A DNA stretch of 36,371 bases from a virus: IMG/VR virus record IMGVR_UViG_3300009686_000009, positions 1 through 36,371 of that record. One strand, given 5' to 3'. Both the position numbers and the translations under genes were made by a program. This document shows positions 7,886-16,197 of this stretch, piece by piece (within the stretch, counting starts at the first letter, position 1; the number at the start of each line of letters is the position of its first letter). The notes beneath the pieces are model-generated. The model saw nothing but the letters and a program-made list of their open reading frames with translations. It had not been told where the DNA came from and searched no databases.

Positions 7886-9523
7886 ATCGAATTATTTAAA
7901 CTGTTTGGATCTATATTAATTAATTCTGATGATGCAGATAAAAGTTTGCAGAAAACAGATGAAAAAGCAGAAAAAGTAGGCGGAAGTCTATCTAAAGGGA
8001 TTGGAACCGCTGCAAAGTTTGGGTTAGGATTAGCAGCGGCAGGAGTAGCAGGAGCAGGAGCATTAATAGGTATAGCATTAAATGCAAGTGAAGCAGCTGC
8101 AAGTATAGATGACGTAGCACAAAGAACTGGATTAAGTGCCAAGACACTACAAGAGTTCAAACACGCTGCGGAAATGTCAGGCACAAGTATGGAAGTAGTA
8201 GAAAAGTCAGCAGTAAAATTAACCTCTACTATGGGGAAGTATGCAACTGGTAACAAAGAAACAGTTGAAGCATTTAAGCAACTTGGTGTAAGCGCTACAG
8301 ATAGTAAGGGTAAATTAAAAAGCACAGATGAAGTATTTCCAGAACTTATACAAAAATTAGCAGGAATGACAAACGAAACTGAAAGAAATGCTTTATCTAT
8401 GAAGTTATTAGGTAAAGGCGCAGTTGAATTAGGCCCACTATTAAATGAAGGTGCAGCAGGAGTAACAGCCTTGAAAGACGAAGCACATGCAATGGGTTTG
8501 GTAATGGGTGACGAACAAGTCAAGGCAGGAGCAAAATTTGATGATACATTAACAGTAGTAAAGGCTGCAATGGGGGCAATGGTAGCAAAAATAGGGAATG
8601 AAGTGTTACCAATAGTACAAAAAATGCTAGAGTGGATAATGGCACACATGCCACAAATACAAGCTATAGCAGGCAAAGCATTTGATATTATTAGTACCGC
8701 AGTAACCGCATTAGGTAAATTTGTTTCTGACGTTCTCTTACCAGCATTTACTAAGTTTTGGAATTGGGTAGAGCCTTACATACCAAAACTAAAACAAGTA
8801 ATAACAGAAGCGTTTAACAATATAAAAAATGCTATAAAATTAGCATATGATTATATTAAACCAAGTTTTGACAACTTAGTAAAAGTTATAAAAGACAGTG
8901 TAATGCCTATTATTATGGGAATGTGGGATACTGTAAAAAAAGCAATGCCAGGCATCAAAGGAATTTTTGAAATTGTGATGCCTTTAATAGTAGTTGCAGT
9001 AAAGTTAGTCATAGATATAATTGCGGTTATAATAAAAACAGTTAAAAGTATATATGACTTCATAAAACCCTCCTTAGATTCAGTTGCAAATATTTTTAGT
9101 ACGGTTTTTGGCGGAATTAAAAAAGCAATAGAGGGTGTTCAAAAAGTATTGGACTTTTTTAATGGAACTAAATTAAAAGATAAAAATGCAACTGTAACAA
9201 CTAATTATAAAGATACAGGTAATCCATCCTCCTTTAGTAATATAGGGAAAAATGCTAATGGAACAGATAACTGGAGAGGTGGCTTAAGTTGGGTAGGAGA
9301 AAGAGGACCTGAGATTGTTAATTTACCAAAAGGAAGTCAAGTATTTGATAATAATAAAAGTATGCAGATGACTAATTCAAATAGTGGAAATTCTAAAACA
9401 CCAGTAACAGTGCAATTAGTGTTACAAAATGGCAAAGCAATAGCTGAATTTTTGCTTGATGATTTAGATAGCTTAATGGGTAATAAAAATAAGATTAATG
9501 GAAGAGGTGTAGGGATAGCATGA
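7886..9523 (+). CDS. Tape measure protein
   Basis: About 545 aa if started at the ATC codon at 7886. That codon lies 8 nt after AAGGAGG (7871-7877) and begins ELFKLFGSILINSDDADKS, the usual N-terminal pattern of Firmicute tape measures. The first conventional start (TTG 7946) has no ribosome site and would cut this conserved part off. Glycine/alanine-rich residues (about 45-70) form a membrane-like segment. Hydrophobic helical blocks with repeated Y(I/D)xxxKPS motifs follow at about residues 280-400. At the C-terminus, RGGLSWVGERGPEIVNLPKGSQVF is typical. By the usual length rule it predicts a short tail, about 80 nm. It ends overlapping the next gene by 4 nt. Confidence 0.88.
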   Translation: MELFKLFGSILINSDDADKSLQKTDEKAEKVGGSLSKGIGTAAKFGLGLAAAGVAGAGALIGIALNASEAAASIDDVAQRTGLSAKTLQEFKHAAEMSGTSMEVVEKSAVKLTSTMGKYATGNKETVEAFKQLGVSATDSKGKLKSTDEVFPELIQKLAGMTNETERNALSMKLLGKGAVELGPLLNEGAAGVTALKDEAHAMGLVMGDEQVKAGAKFDDTLTVVKAAMGAMVAKIGNEVLPIVQKMLEWIMAHMPQIQAIAGKAFDIISTAVTALGKFVSDVLLPAFTKFWNWVEPYIPKLKQVITEAFNNIKNAIKLAYDYIKPSFDNLVKVIKDSVMPIIMGMWDTVKKAMPGIKGIFEIVMPLIVVAVKLVIDIIAVIIKTVKSIYDFIKPSLDSVANIFSTVFGGIKKAIEGVQKVLDFFNGTKLKDKNATVTTNYKDTGNPSSFSNIGKNANGTDNWRGGLSWVGERGPEIVNLPKGSQVFDNNKSMQMTNSNSGNSKTPVTVQLVLQNGKAIAEFLLDDLDSLMGNKNKINGRGVGIA

Positions 9524-10221
9524 AAGGAATAACTTTTAATTTCAAACATTCCTACGCTGATTTTAATTTAATACTTAACAGTAAAAAAATAGGAACACCA
9601 TCAAAGAAAAAAATAACAATTCCCATGCCTTTTATGAATGGCACTTATGATTTTAGTACAGTAGGTAGTAATGGAGAAATAACATACAATCAAAGGGCCA
9701 TAGAAGTTAAATTTACACTTATATCTACTAGCAAGGCTAAATTACACATAGAACTCACAAAAGTAGCTTCATGGCTTCAAGACGTATCACAAAATCAATT
9801 AATTTTTGATGATATAAAAGATTATTACTTTTTAGCAGAGATAGAAGATAGCTTGGAAATAAACGAAAAAAATAATATAGCAGAAATAACGGCTAAGTTT
9901 ATTGCAGATCCATTTAAAATAGGGATAGATTATGCAGCTAATAACATTTGGGATACATTTAATTTTGAAGAAGATTACTTACAAAGTAGTGGGTATGATG
10001 TGGTTGGCACTAAAACAATTACTTTATATAACCCAGGGCGATTAGTAGCTCCTATAATAAATTGTAGTACAGCTATGACATTAACATATAATAGCATGTC
10101 TTATAATCTTGTCATAGGTGAAAATAAACTTTATGGGTTAAGGCTTATAAATGGTGCTAATAGTATAGTAATTAATGGTACAGGAAACATAGAATTCTTA
10201 TTTAGGAAGGTGAATTTATAA
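9520..10221 (+). CDS. Distal tail protein (Dit-like)
   Basis: 233 aa. GITFNFKHSYADFNLILNSK at the start, IPMPFMNGTYDFS near residue 30, and a C-terminal beta domain (NPGRLVAPIINCS) match Dit/gp19.1-like baseplate hub proteins, which form the ring at the tail tip and connect tape measure, tail tube and receptor-binding parts. It overlaps the tape measure stop (ATGA) and its own stop overlaps the next ATG. Confidence 0.87.
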   Translation: MKGITFNFKHSYADFNLILNSKKIGTPSKKKITIPMPFMNGTYDFSTVGSNGEITYNQRAIEVKFTLISTSKAKLHIELTKVASWLQDVSQNQLIFDDIKDYYFLAEIEDSLEINEKNNIAEITAKFIADPFKIGIDYAANNIWDTFNFEEDYLQSSGYDVVGTKTITLYNPGRLVAPIINCSTAMTLTYNSMSYNLVIGENKLYGLRLINGANSIVINGTGNIEFLFRKVNL

Positions 10222-11996
10222 TGTATAGTGTAGGTATTTTCAACAACAACATAGAAACAATTATACATTATCCAAATACAGATAAAGAAGCCCCACACTT
10301 GGACAAATTGCCATTGAAAGAAGGATTATCTATTGTTGATAGTCTTTCTTTTGTTTTATACCCTAACAACCCTGGATATAATGGTTTATTTGAGTTAACT
10401 ACAAAAGTAAAAGTTATAGATACAAGGGATAACACAACAAGAGTTGTAGGTCGTGTGATTGATGTAAATGAGAAGATGGATAATAATGGACTATTTTACA
10501 AAGAAGTGTTGTGTGAGGGCGCATTGAGTTATTTAAATGATAGCAAACAACGTGCTAATGCTTTTGCAACAACTAATGTAACAACATTTTTAACACAAAT
10601 ATTAGCCATCCATAATAGCAAAGTAGATGCTAGTAAACAAATACAAGTTGGCAATGTAGATGTTGCAGGTTCAGTTGCTCATAGTTGTGATTTCAAAAGC
10701 ACTTTAGCAGAAATACTGGCAGTTAAAGAGAAAATAGGTGGAAACATAAAGATAAGAGAAACTGAGGGTATATTATATATGGATTGGTTACAAAGCTTTA
10801 GCATAACCACTATAGATGTTAATCTTGGTGGAAATATGAAAGATATGATTAAGGGCAAAGATGTAACTTCTCTGGGAACTAGAATTATACCTCTAGGAGC
10901 TAACAACTTAACTATAGCATCTGTCAATGGTGGACTTGATTATATAGAAGATACAGCAGCAGTAATCATTTATGGAGTTATTGAAAAAACTGTAGAATAC
11001 AAAGATATTATAAGCGCAACAGAGTTAAAAAATACTTGCCTAGCTGATTTAATTAAGTATACTCAACCTTTATTATTATTAGAAAGCAATGCACTTGATT
11101 TAAGTTACTTGACAGATAACAAGGCAGAACAATTTGCATTGGGTACTAATTTACATTTAGTTAATCCAGTAATGGCTATTGATAGCATTTATAAAGTAGT
11201 ACAAATAGATTTAGATTTATTAAAGGCATATGATCCTAAACTAACTATAGCAAATTTTCCTTTAAAATTAAGTAATTCCATTAATGATTTAAGGAAATCC
11301 AGTATACAAAAAGAAAGCGTGAGCAATGGTGTGCAAATAGGTGAAGCTTTTGGGATTAGGATTGTTAGTACAGATGGTAAAACTGTAACAACTCTTAATG
11401 CTACAGAAGGTATAAGCATAGAGGACAAAAACAGGAATATTAAAGTTTTTTATGTTGATGTTAATGGGAATATTGTTCACGATGGGAAACAGCAGGTTAC
11501 GAGCAATGGAAAGATATTAATCGAAAATTTTAAAAATGCTAATGGTGGAACAAGCAAATTGTATGATAATAATGGTAATTTAAATGTGAAAATTGGAAGC
11601 GAAAATGGTGATGCAGATAATGTAGGGGGATCATTACTGCTATACAATGACAGTCCAAGCGAAGAAGCTGCTATTTTGGCATTGTACCAAAGAGTTGCGT
11701 TAGGAATATCGAAAAATTCAGATTGTGGAATAATGCAACTTTTAGATCATACTGGATACTCAAATATAAGAATGTCAGCTAGTAATGATATTCAAAATAA
11801 AGGTGCTGAGATTTATATAATTGATGATAATGGAATAACGTCAATTAAAAGTGATTCAATAATAGTAGGTAGCGAATCGGTAGCAACTCAAACGTGGGTA
11901 AATAATCAATCATATGCGAGTGACTCAGATTTAAATACTTTATATGGGATTTTAGGAACTTTAGAAGGAAGAATAGCAGCACTAGAAACACCATAA
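10221..11996 (+). CDS. Tail-associated baseplate protein (Tal/gp27-like)
   Basis: 591 aa. Residues 1 to about 370 show the prophage tail-hub pattern (VDSLSFVLYPNNPGYN, then TRVVGRVIDVNEKM, then EVLCEGALSYLNDSKQ). The remaining ~220 residues are Asn/Gly-rich beta repeats (DGKTVTTLNATEGISI, DNNGNLNVKIGSENGD) ending in a helix LYGILGTLEGRIAALE that probably trimerises. No peptidase motif is obvious, so the endopeptidase activity found in some relatives is not supported. It lies directly after Dit, as expected. Confidence 0.8.
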   Translation: MYSVGIFNNNIETIIHYPNTDKEAPHLDKLPLKEGLSIVDSLSFVLYPNNPGYNGLFELTTKVKVIDTRDNTTRVVGRVIDVNEKMDNNGLFYKEVLCEGALSYLNDSKQRANAFATTNVTTFLTQILAIHNSKVDASKQIQVGNVDVAGSVAHSCDFKSTLAEILAVKEKIGGNIKIRETEGILYMDWLQSFSITTIDVNLGGNMKDMIKGKDVTSLGTRIIPLGANNLTIASVNGGLDYIEDTAAVIIYGVIEKTVEYKDIISATELKNTCLADLIKYTQPLLLLESNALDLSYLTDNKAEQFALGTNLHLVNPVMAIDSIYKVVQIDLDLLKAYDPKLTIANFPLKLSNSINDLRKSSIQKESVSNGVQIGEAFGIRIVSTDGKTVTTLNATEGISIEDKNRNIKVFYVDVNGNIVHDGKQQVTSNGKILIENFKNANGGTSKLYDNNGNLNVKIGSENGDADNVGGSLLLYNDSPSEEAAILALYQRVALGISKNSDCGIMQLLDHTGYSNIRMSASNDIQNKGAEIYIIDDNGITSIKSDSIIVGSESVATQTWVNNQSYASDSDLNTLYGILGTLEGRIAALETP

Positions 11997-12009
11997 AGGA
12001 GGATTTTGA

Positions 12010-13785
12010 ATGGCAGATATAATAGCAAAAATAGCGGCTATAAGAGCGGCAATATTCGGAAAAGACGTAAGAGAAAACATTGCAAGTGGTATCGAAAGTA
12101 TTAATGCTGAAGTAATTAATACTACAACAAGGCAAGGAACAGTAGAAGGGAAACAAGCTACATTAGAAACAACTTTTAATGGACTGGTTATTAATGCTGG
12201 TAGTAGCAATGCGGAAATAGTTGCAGCAAGAAATGGTGAGGTAAGCTTACCAGTAAGATTAGCCAAGGTTGATACGCAATTGGCAGATATGGCGATAAAT
12301 GTTAAAAATTTCGGTGCAAAAGGTGATGGAGTAACAGACGATACACAAGCATTTAAAAACTCTCTAATTTTTGCTAGTTGGAAATGTGGAAATGTATTTG
12401 TACCCCCAAGTGATAAAGGATATTTATTAAGTGGTGATAATATAAATATACCCGAAGGTGTTACTCTTTATGGAGTTAGTAATGGTCATAATGGTGTTTG
12501 GACAGGCAAAGTAGCGGGTTCAACTTTACTCATAACAGGCAATGCTACACTAGAAAACGGAAACCCAGTTTTTATTATGAATATGGGTTCAGAATTTAAA
12601 GGGTTATCAATAGTTTATCCTAACCAAACAGAAACAAATCCACCAATTGCATATCCTTTTTTAATTCGTGGATTGACTTCAAATTGTAATGATATCTTAA
12701 TAGAAAATATATTTTTATATAACTGCTTTCAGTTCGCAGATTTTTCAATGGCACATCAGAGAGTTGCAATTAAAAATATTTATGGTGATGTTTTGAAGAA
12801 AGGCATAATAATTGATAATTGTTGGGATGTTGACAGAATACAAGATATTCATTTTTGGGGGTATTTCAGTGATGGGAAAACTACAGAACAACAAAATGCA
12901 TTATCAATATATAGGGCAAACAATTCAGTTGGTATAACATTAGGTAAAGCTGATGGTATTCAAGGTGACAATATATTTATGTATGGTCTTAATATAGGAT
13001 TGTTATTAGGAATAGAAGGCCGAGGATGCTACGGACAAATAACAAATTTAAGTTTAGATATTTGTACAAGTGGCATAAGAGCATTAGCTATTGGCGGTCA
13101 AGGATTAACGATTAATGGCTATGAATATGCAATGAATCCAACACTCCAAATTGCAAACGGAACCGCGTACACTTATCCAATTGTTGCAGACTATCCAAGC
13201 GGATTATTACAAATAAACAATATAAATAGTTGGGGCGGTGGAAGCACTTTCTTGTATGTTACATCAACATTTGGAGTCAGCTCAGGCATAGTATTAAACG
13301 ATATACAAATAAATGACTTAGCTGATGATCAACTTATCGTAAATAATGGACTAGGAAAAATAATAGTTGCAAATTTAAGGTGCATTTTAAATAAGAATTT
13401 AGTCAATAGTGCTAGCAATGCTTCACAAGTTATTTTTGAAAATCCCGATGTTTTCAAAGAAACATATTTAGGGTTAGTTTCTCCTATAATTAAAAAATAT
13501 GCTGATACTAGGTTAGCAACAATACCATCATCATTCAGTATTAATATTGGCAAATCAAAAATAATAAAATTAACTGGTACAGCTACAGTTGAAAACATAA
13601 TCCATTCTGCTAGTATCGGTGATGAACTTACTATAATTGTAACAAACAGTATAATTTTTGCAAACTCATTGATTTATAATTTAAGGTTATTTCAACAGTT
13701 CAATGCAACTGCAAATGACACTTTAACATTGATTTTTGATGGAACAAATTGGCTTGAAAAGTGTAGAAGTGTTAATATTCAATAA
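12010..13785 (+). CDS. Receptor-binding / tailspike protein with pectate-lyase-like beta-helix
   Basis: 591 aa, strong AAAGGAGG site. Residues 1 to about 95 are a helical anchor (DIIAKIAAIRAAIFGKDVRE) like baseplate-attached fibres. From V98, VKNFGAKGDGVTDDTQAF is the hallmark start of pectate-lyase superfamily tailspikes. Right-handed beta-helix repeats (GLSIVYP, IENIFLYNC, IKNIYGDV, LQINNINSW) run to about residue 480, then a C-terminal beta domain follows. It probably binds, and possibly degrades, a surface polysaccharide. Catalytic residues cannot be assigned by eye. Confidence 0.78.
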   Translation: MADIIAKIAAIRAAIFGKDVRENIASGIESINAEVINTTTRQGTVEGKQATLETTFNGLVINAGSSNAEIVAARNGEVSLPVRLAKVDTQLADMAINVKNFGAKGDGVTDDTQAFKNSLIFASWKCGNVFVPPSDKGYLLSGDNINIPEGVTLYGVSNGHNGVWTGKVAGSTLLITGNATLENGNPVFIMNMGSEFKGLSIVYPNQTETNPPIAYPFLIRGLTSNCNDILIENIFLYNCFQFADFSMAHQRVAIKNIYGDVLKKGIIIDNCWDVDRIQDIHFWGYFSDGKTTEQQNALSIYRANNSVGITLGKADGIQGDNIFMYGLNIGLLLGIEGRGCYGQITNLSLDICTSGIRALAIGGQGLTINGYEYAMNPTLQIANGTAYTYPIVADYPSGLLQINNINSWGGGSTFLYVTSTFGVSSGIVLNDIQINDLADDQLIVNNGLGKIIVANLRCILNKNLVNSASNASQVIFENPDVFKETYLGLVSPIIKKYADTRLATIPSSFSINIGKSKIIKLTGTATVENIIHSASIGDELTIIVTNSIIFANSLIYNLRLFQQFNATANDTLTLIFDGTNWLEKCRSVNIQ

Positions 13786-13813
13786 CATAATAGGAAAATA
13801 GTGCGACACAACT

Positions 13814-13838
13814 AGAGGACTTTAATAGTCCTCTTTTT
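13814..13838 (+). terminator. Intrinsic terminator after the tail operon
   Basis: AGAGGACT, loop TTAAT, AGTCCTCT followed by a T run. This is a perfect 8-bp stem 28 nt after the tailspike stop and closes the structural operon before lysis. Confidence 0.9.
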
Positions 13839-13859
13839 AATGCCAAAAAACAATAAAAT

Positions 13860-13892
13860 GCAGCGATTAAGATACGTTAATATCATCGCTGC
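13860..13892. repeat. Strong GC-rich hairpin upstream of the lysis genes
   Basis: GCAGCGAT (13860-13867) pairs perfectly with ATCGCTGC (13885-13892), and GATA/TATC extends the stem after a three-base bulge. There is no U-run on the + strand; on the minus strand it is followed by a T-rich stretch. A second hairpin, TAGAGG/CCTCTA (13915-13920 and 13936-13941), sits just before the holin ribosome site. Confidence 0.55.
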
Positions 13893-13974
13893 AAATTACT
13901 TACCCGCTACAATGTAGAGGATGAATATATAATAACCTCTATTTAATTTAAAAACAATAGGAGGTAATTAACAA

Positions 13975-14337
13975 ATGGATATAGCAACTTTAATCAATAG
14001 TTTTGGATTTCCAGTAGCAGCAGTGGTGGTTTTAGCTTATTGGACAAGTTTACAAAGCAAACAAGCTAGAGAGGATGGCAATAAAAGAGAGGTTTCTTTA
14101 TTGGAATCCAATGAACTTATAAGAAAAGATAGTGCAGATAGAGAAAAAGTATTAATGGAAGCCAATAAAGAATTTGCTTATGCACTTAATAAAGCATCAG
14201 ATGCAATATCGGAAAATGGTAAGTTATCTCTTGCACTTTATGAACGTATGCACACAGTAGAATGTAAAATAGATACTGTAAATGTCAAAATAGATGGTTT
14301 AAAAATAACTTTAGCTCAGGCGGTGGAAGAACAATGA
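13975..14337 (+). CDS. Holin (BhlA/UviB-like)
   Basis: 120 aa. One N-terminal transmembrane segment (residues about 5-25: LINSFGFPVAAVVVLAYW) is followed by a long charged helical tail. This is the topology of BhlA/bacteriocin-UviB-like holins, which permeabilise the membrane for lysis. It has a strong AGGAGG site after a ~190-nt leader with hairpins. Its stop overlaps the amidase ATG, a standard holin-endolysin pair. Confidence 0.78.
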   Translation: MDIATLINSFGFPVAAVVVLAYWTSLQSKQAREDGNKREVSLLESNELIRKDSADREKVLMEANKEFAYALNKASDAISENGKLSLALYERMHTVECKIDTVNVKIDGLKITLAQAVEEQ

Positions 14338-15014
14338 AAATAGCTGATAGGGGCGGTCATAATCCACAAAGCCAGGGTGCTAATGGTATTGTAAATGAAA
14401 TTATAGAAGATAGAAAAATCCTTGCTAGTACAAATAAATGGCTCAAAATAGATAATCAAGAAGTTACAGATGTTACACCAGGTAATTGTGTCAGTGCCGA
14501 AGATTTAAAGTATGGAGTAGACCAAGCTAAACTACATAAAGCTGATATATTTGCTAGTATACATTTGAATGCAGGTGGTGGCAAAGGAACGGAAGTATTG
14601 TACTCGCTAGCAAGTACCCAAGGCAAAGAATTAGCAACAAGGGTAAGTAATTCTATAGCCAAACTAGGGTTTGTAAACAGAGGTGCTAAAATTGACAGTA
14701 GAGGGCTATATGAATTAAGAAGAACTCCTATGCCTGCAATAATTATAGAATGTTTTTTCTGTGACAGTAAAATTGATGTAGAGTTATATAACAAAGTCGG
14801 TGCAGATAAATTAGGAAAGGCTATTGCAGAGGGAATTGTAGGTCATGAAATAAAAGAACCTGTAATTGAGCCTAAAATAAATTATGTGCTTGAAACACAA
14901 AAATTCTTAAATAAACTAGGAATAACAGATTACGATAATAAAAAACTAATTGAAGATGGGTTTACTGGCACTAGAACAAGAACCGCATTAAACAAATTAG
15001 TACTAAAATTATAG
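14334..15014 (+). CDS. Endolysin: N-acetylmuramoyl-L-alanine amidase (Amidase_3) with peptidoglycan-binding tail
   Basis: 226 aa. The zinc-site pattern of Amidase_3 is visible: H9 in DRGGHNPQSQG, a Glu-containing NEIIEDRKIL helix, H77 in ASIHLNAGGGKGTEV, and the catalytic-type E139 in PAIIIECFFCD. After about residue 175 a short C-terminal domain (YVLETQKFLNKLGI, then DGFTGTRTRTALNKLV) resembles a peptidoglycan-binding repeat. It cuts the bond between MurNAc and the stem peptide for lysis. There is no signal peptide, consistent with holin-dependent release. Confidence 0.92.
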   Translation: MKIADRGGHNPQSQGANGIVNEIIEDRKILASTNKWLKIDNQEVTDVTPGNCVSAEDLKYGVDQAKLHKADIFASIHLNAGGGKGTEVLYSLASTQGKELATRVSNSIAKLGFVNRGAKIDSRGLYELRRTPMPAIIIECFFCDSKIDVELYNKVGADKLGKAIAEGIVGHEIKEPVIEPKINYVLETQKFLNKLGITDYDNKKLIEDGFTGTRTRTALNKLVLKL

Positions 15015-15027
15015 GAGGTTTATTAAT

Positions 15028-15207
15028 ATGACAAATAAAAAATGGTATTTGAGCAAAATAATTTGGGTCAATGCAATAGCTTTAATTGGTGTAACAGCTC
15101 AAACAATAACAGGTAAAGAAATCCTTACACCTGAGTTTCAAGTTTTAGGATTAAGTTTAATTAACTTATTCTTAAGAACCATAACAAAAGAGAATATAAT
15201 TTGGTAA
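15028..15207 (+). CDS. Small membrane protein of the lysis cassette
   Basis: 59 aa with a strong ribosome site (AGGAGG, 15013-15018). WYLSKIIWVNAIALIGVTAQ and EFQVLGLSLINLFLRTITKE suggest two hydrophobic helices. This matches a family of ~60-aa proteins found with phage lysis genes (KW-[YL]-S-K-x-[IVT]-W start, LR-x-[IV]-TK end). A holin-accessory or second-holin role is inferred from position. It is followed by a terminator. Confidence 0.7.
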   Translation: MTNKKWYLSKIIWVNAIALIGVTAQTITGKEILTPEFQVLGLSLINLFLRTITKENIIW

Positions 15208-15213
15208 TTTTTT

Positions 15214-15246
15214 AGAGCTTAACTTAATTGTTAGGCTCTTTTTTTA
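15214..15246 (+). terminator. Intrinsic terminator after the lysis genes
   Basis: AGAGCTTAAC pairs with GTTAGGCTCT (one G-U pair) across a short loop and is followed by a long T run. It marks the end of the late (structural/lysis) transcript and separates it from the accessory region. Confidence 0.9.
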
Positions 15247-15331
15247 TTTTTTTGTGTATTTTTATTTAAGTAGTAACACTTTTACACAAGATTACATACT
15301 ATAAATTATAAGCAACAAGGGAGGTAATGTA

Positions 15332-15487
15332 ATGGGTAATAACAATTTAAGGACTAACTTCAGCTACAGAAACGATGATAGAGATTATAAAATATACGCT
15401 TACTTACAAACTAAAAGAGATAAATCTAGCTTTATAAAAGACTTGATTGAAAGAGAAATGTTAAAAGAACAGTCCAAAACACAATAA
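15332..15487 (+). CDS. Small ribbon-helix-helix-like protein
   Basis: 51 aa, strong GGGAGG site. The core DYKIYAYLQTKRDKSSFIKDL plus IEREM looks like a minimal CopG/Arc-type RHH: a beta strand, then two helices, as in plasmid copy-control, partition or antitoxin proteins. It is the first gene after the lysis terminator, so it begins the accessory region. It converges with a minus-strand mini-gene and shares its terminator region. Function is not assignable; DNA binding is inferred from the fold pattern. Confidence 0.55.
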   Translation: MGNNNLRTNFSYRNDDRDYKIYAYLQTKRDKSSFIKDLIEREMLKEQSKTQ

Positions 15488-15490
15488 AAT

Positions 15491-15515
15491 AAGCCTACCC
15501 AATAAGGATAGACTT
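15491..15515 (-). terminator. Intrinsic terminator for the minus-strand mini-gene
   Basis: Read on the minus strand, AAGTCTATCC pairs along its whole length with GGGTAGGCTT-type sequence (two G-U pairs) and is followed by ATTTTATT. On the + strand the same positions give two A-C mismatches. The terminator therefore appears to serve the minus-strand transcript. Confidence 0.6.
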
Positions 15516-15636
15516 TAACTATGTCGCTTTAGTTACTACTTGCTACGCTTCATAGCACACTATAGCTTATGCATACCACTATTAGAATGTGCTACTTTTA
15601 ACTATATTTTAAAAGCTATTAACGCAATGTTAACAT

Positions 15637-15711
15637 TTATATTATTGTTGTAAGTCCAATTATAAAAGTAACTACGATATAACCTATTGTTATTGCAAAT
15701 GGTATTGTCAT
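15637..15711 (-). CDS. 24-aa hydrophobic peptide (possible type I toxin or small membrane peptide)
   Basis: ATG 7 nt after GAGGTG on the minus strand. The product begins MTIPFAITIGYIVVTFIIG and is one continuous membrane-spanning segment with no charged residues. A TATAAT lies about 20 nt upstream of its start on the same strand, and a minus-strand terminator lies at 15491-15515, so a transcript of about 200-240 nt is predicted. Small hydrophobic ORF, good ribosome site and long structured 3' region resemble type I toxins of Gram-positive bacteria. It could alternatively be a relic of a transporter N-terminus. Function is not established. Confidence 0.4.
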   Translation of the reverse strand: MTIPFAITIGYIVVTFIIGLTTII

Positions 15712-15770
15712 ATTAATCACCTCTTAAATTATAGTATGTTCAACTCTTTAATAATTATACGGAGGTTTCT

Positions 15771-16184
15771 ATGGATATATTAATTATAAATAATAGAAAA
15801 ACTATACTTGATTGGGATAGTAAATTATCAAAACAAAAATATATTAGCAACATGGAAGCAGTTGCTAAAAAGATAAATTCAACTTCAAATTTTAAGAAAG
15901 TATTTATAATTGTGGCTGGTAGTTTTATGTTCTTTGAAACTGTTATGGCCGCTACTGGGAATCCTCTTAGTCAAGCAGAAGTGCTTGGTAAAACAATTTT
16001 TTCAATAGCTATGAAAATAGGTAAATATTTAGTATTAACGATGGCGGCAGTAGATATTACAAAGTCACTCATGCAATCAGATACAAAAAGTGTACCTAAA
16101 ATCATGATACATTACGTTTTTGCCTATGCAGCTTTAAAATCTTTACCATGGTTCATAGATTTTATTGATACTATGTTTAAGTAA
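15771..16184 (+). CDS. VirB2/TrbC-like pilin-type membrane protein
   Basis: 137 aa, ribosome site CGGAGG 6 nt upstream. A basic N-terminus (about 1-42) precedes a signal-like segment FKKVFIIVAGSFMFFETVMA ending in AxxA/MAA near residue 61. A likely mature part of about 75 aa follows, with two hydrophobic helices (GKYLVLTMAAVDITKSL and MIHYVFAYAALKSLPWF) separated by a short polar loop QSDTKSVPK. This long leader and two-helix layout is that of VirB2/TrbC pilins. It is the first gene of a three-gene operon ending in a large ATPase, matching virB2-B3-B4 order. The pilin call is inference from topology and context. Confidence 0.5.
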   Translation: MDILIINNRKTILDWDSKLSKQKYISNMEAVAKKINSTSNFKKVFIIVAGSFMFFETVMAATGNPLSQAEVLGKTIFSIAMKIGKYLVLTMAAVDITKSLMQSDTKSVPKIMIHYVFAYAALKSLPWFIDFIDTMFK

Positions 16185-16197
16185 AGGGGGTATATAT

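Noticed and set aside
7807-8676. 289-aa minus-strand ORF opposite the tape measure gene
   Set aside because: It mirrors the Ala/Gly-rich coding strand, has no ribosome site and a low-complexity Ala/Ser/Pro sequence; the + strand gene is well supported.
11845-12266. Minus-strand ORFs across the Tal/tailspike junction
   Set aside because: They run antisense through two well-supported genes and have no start signals.
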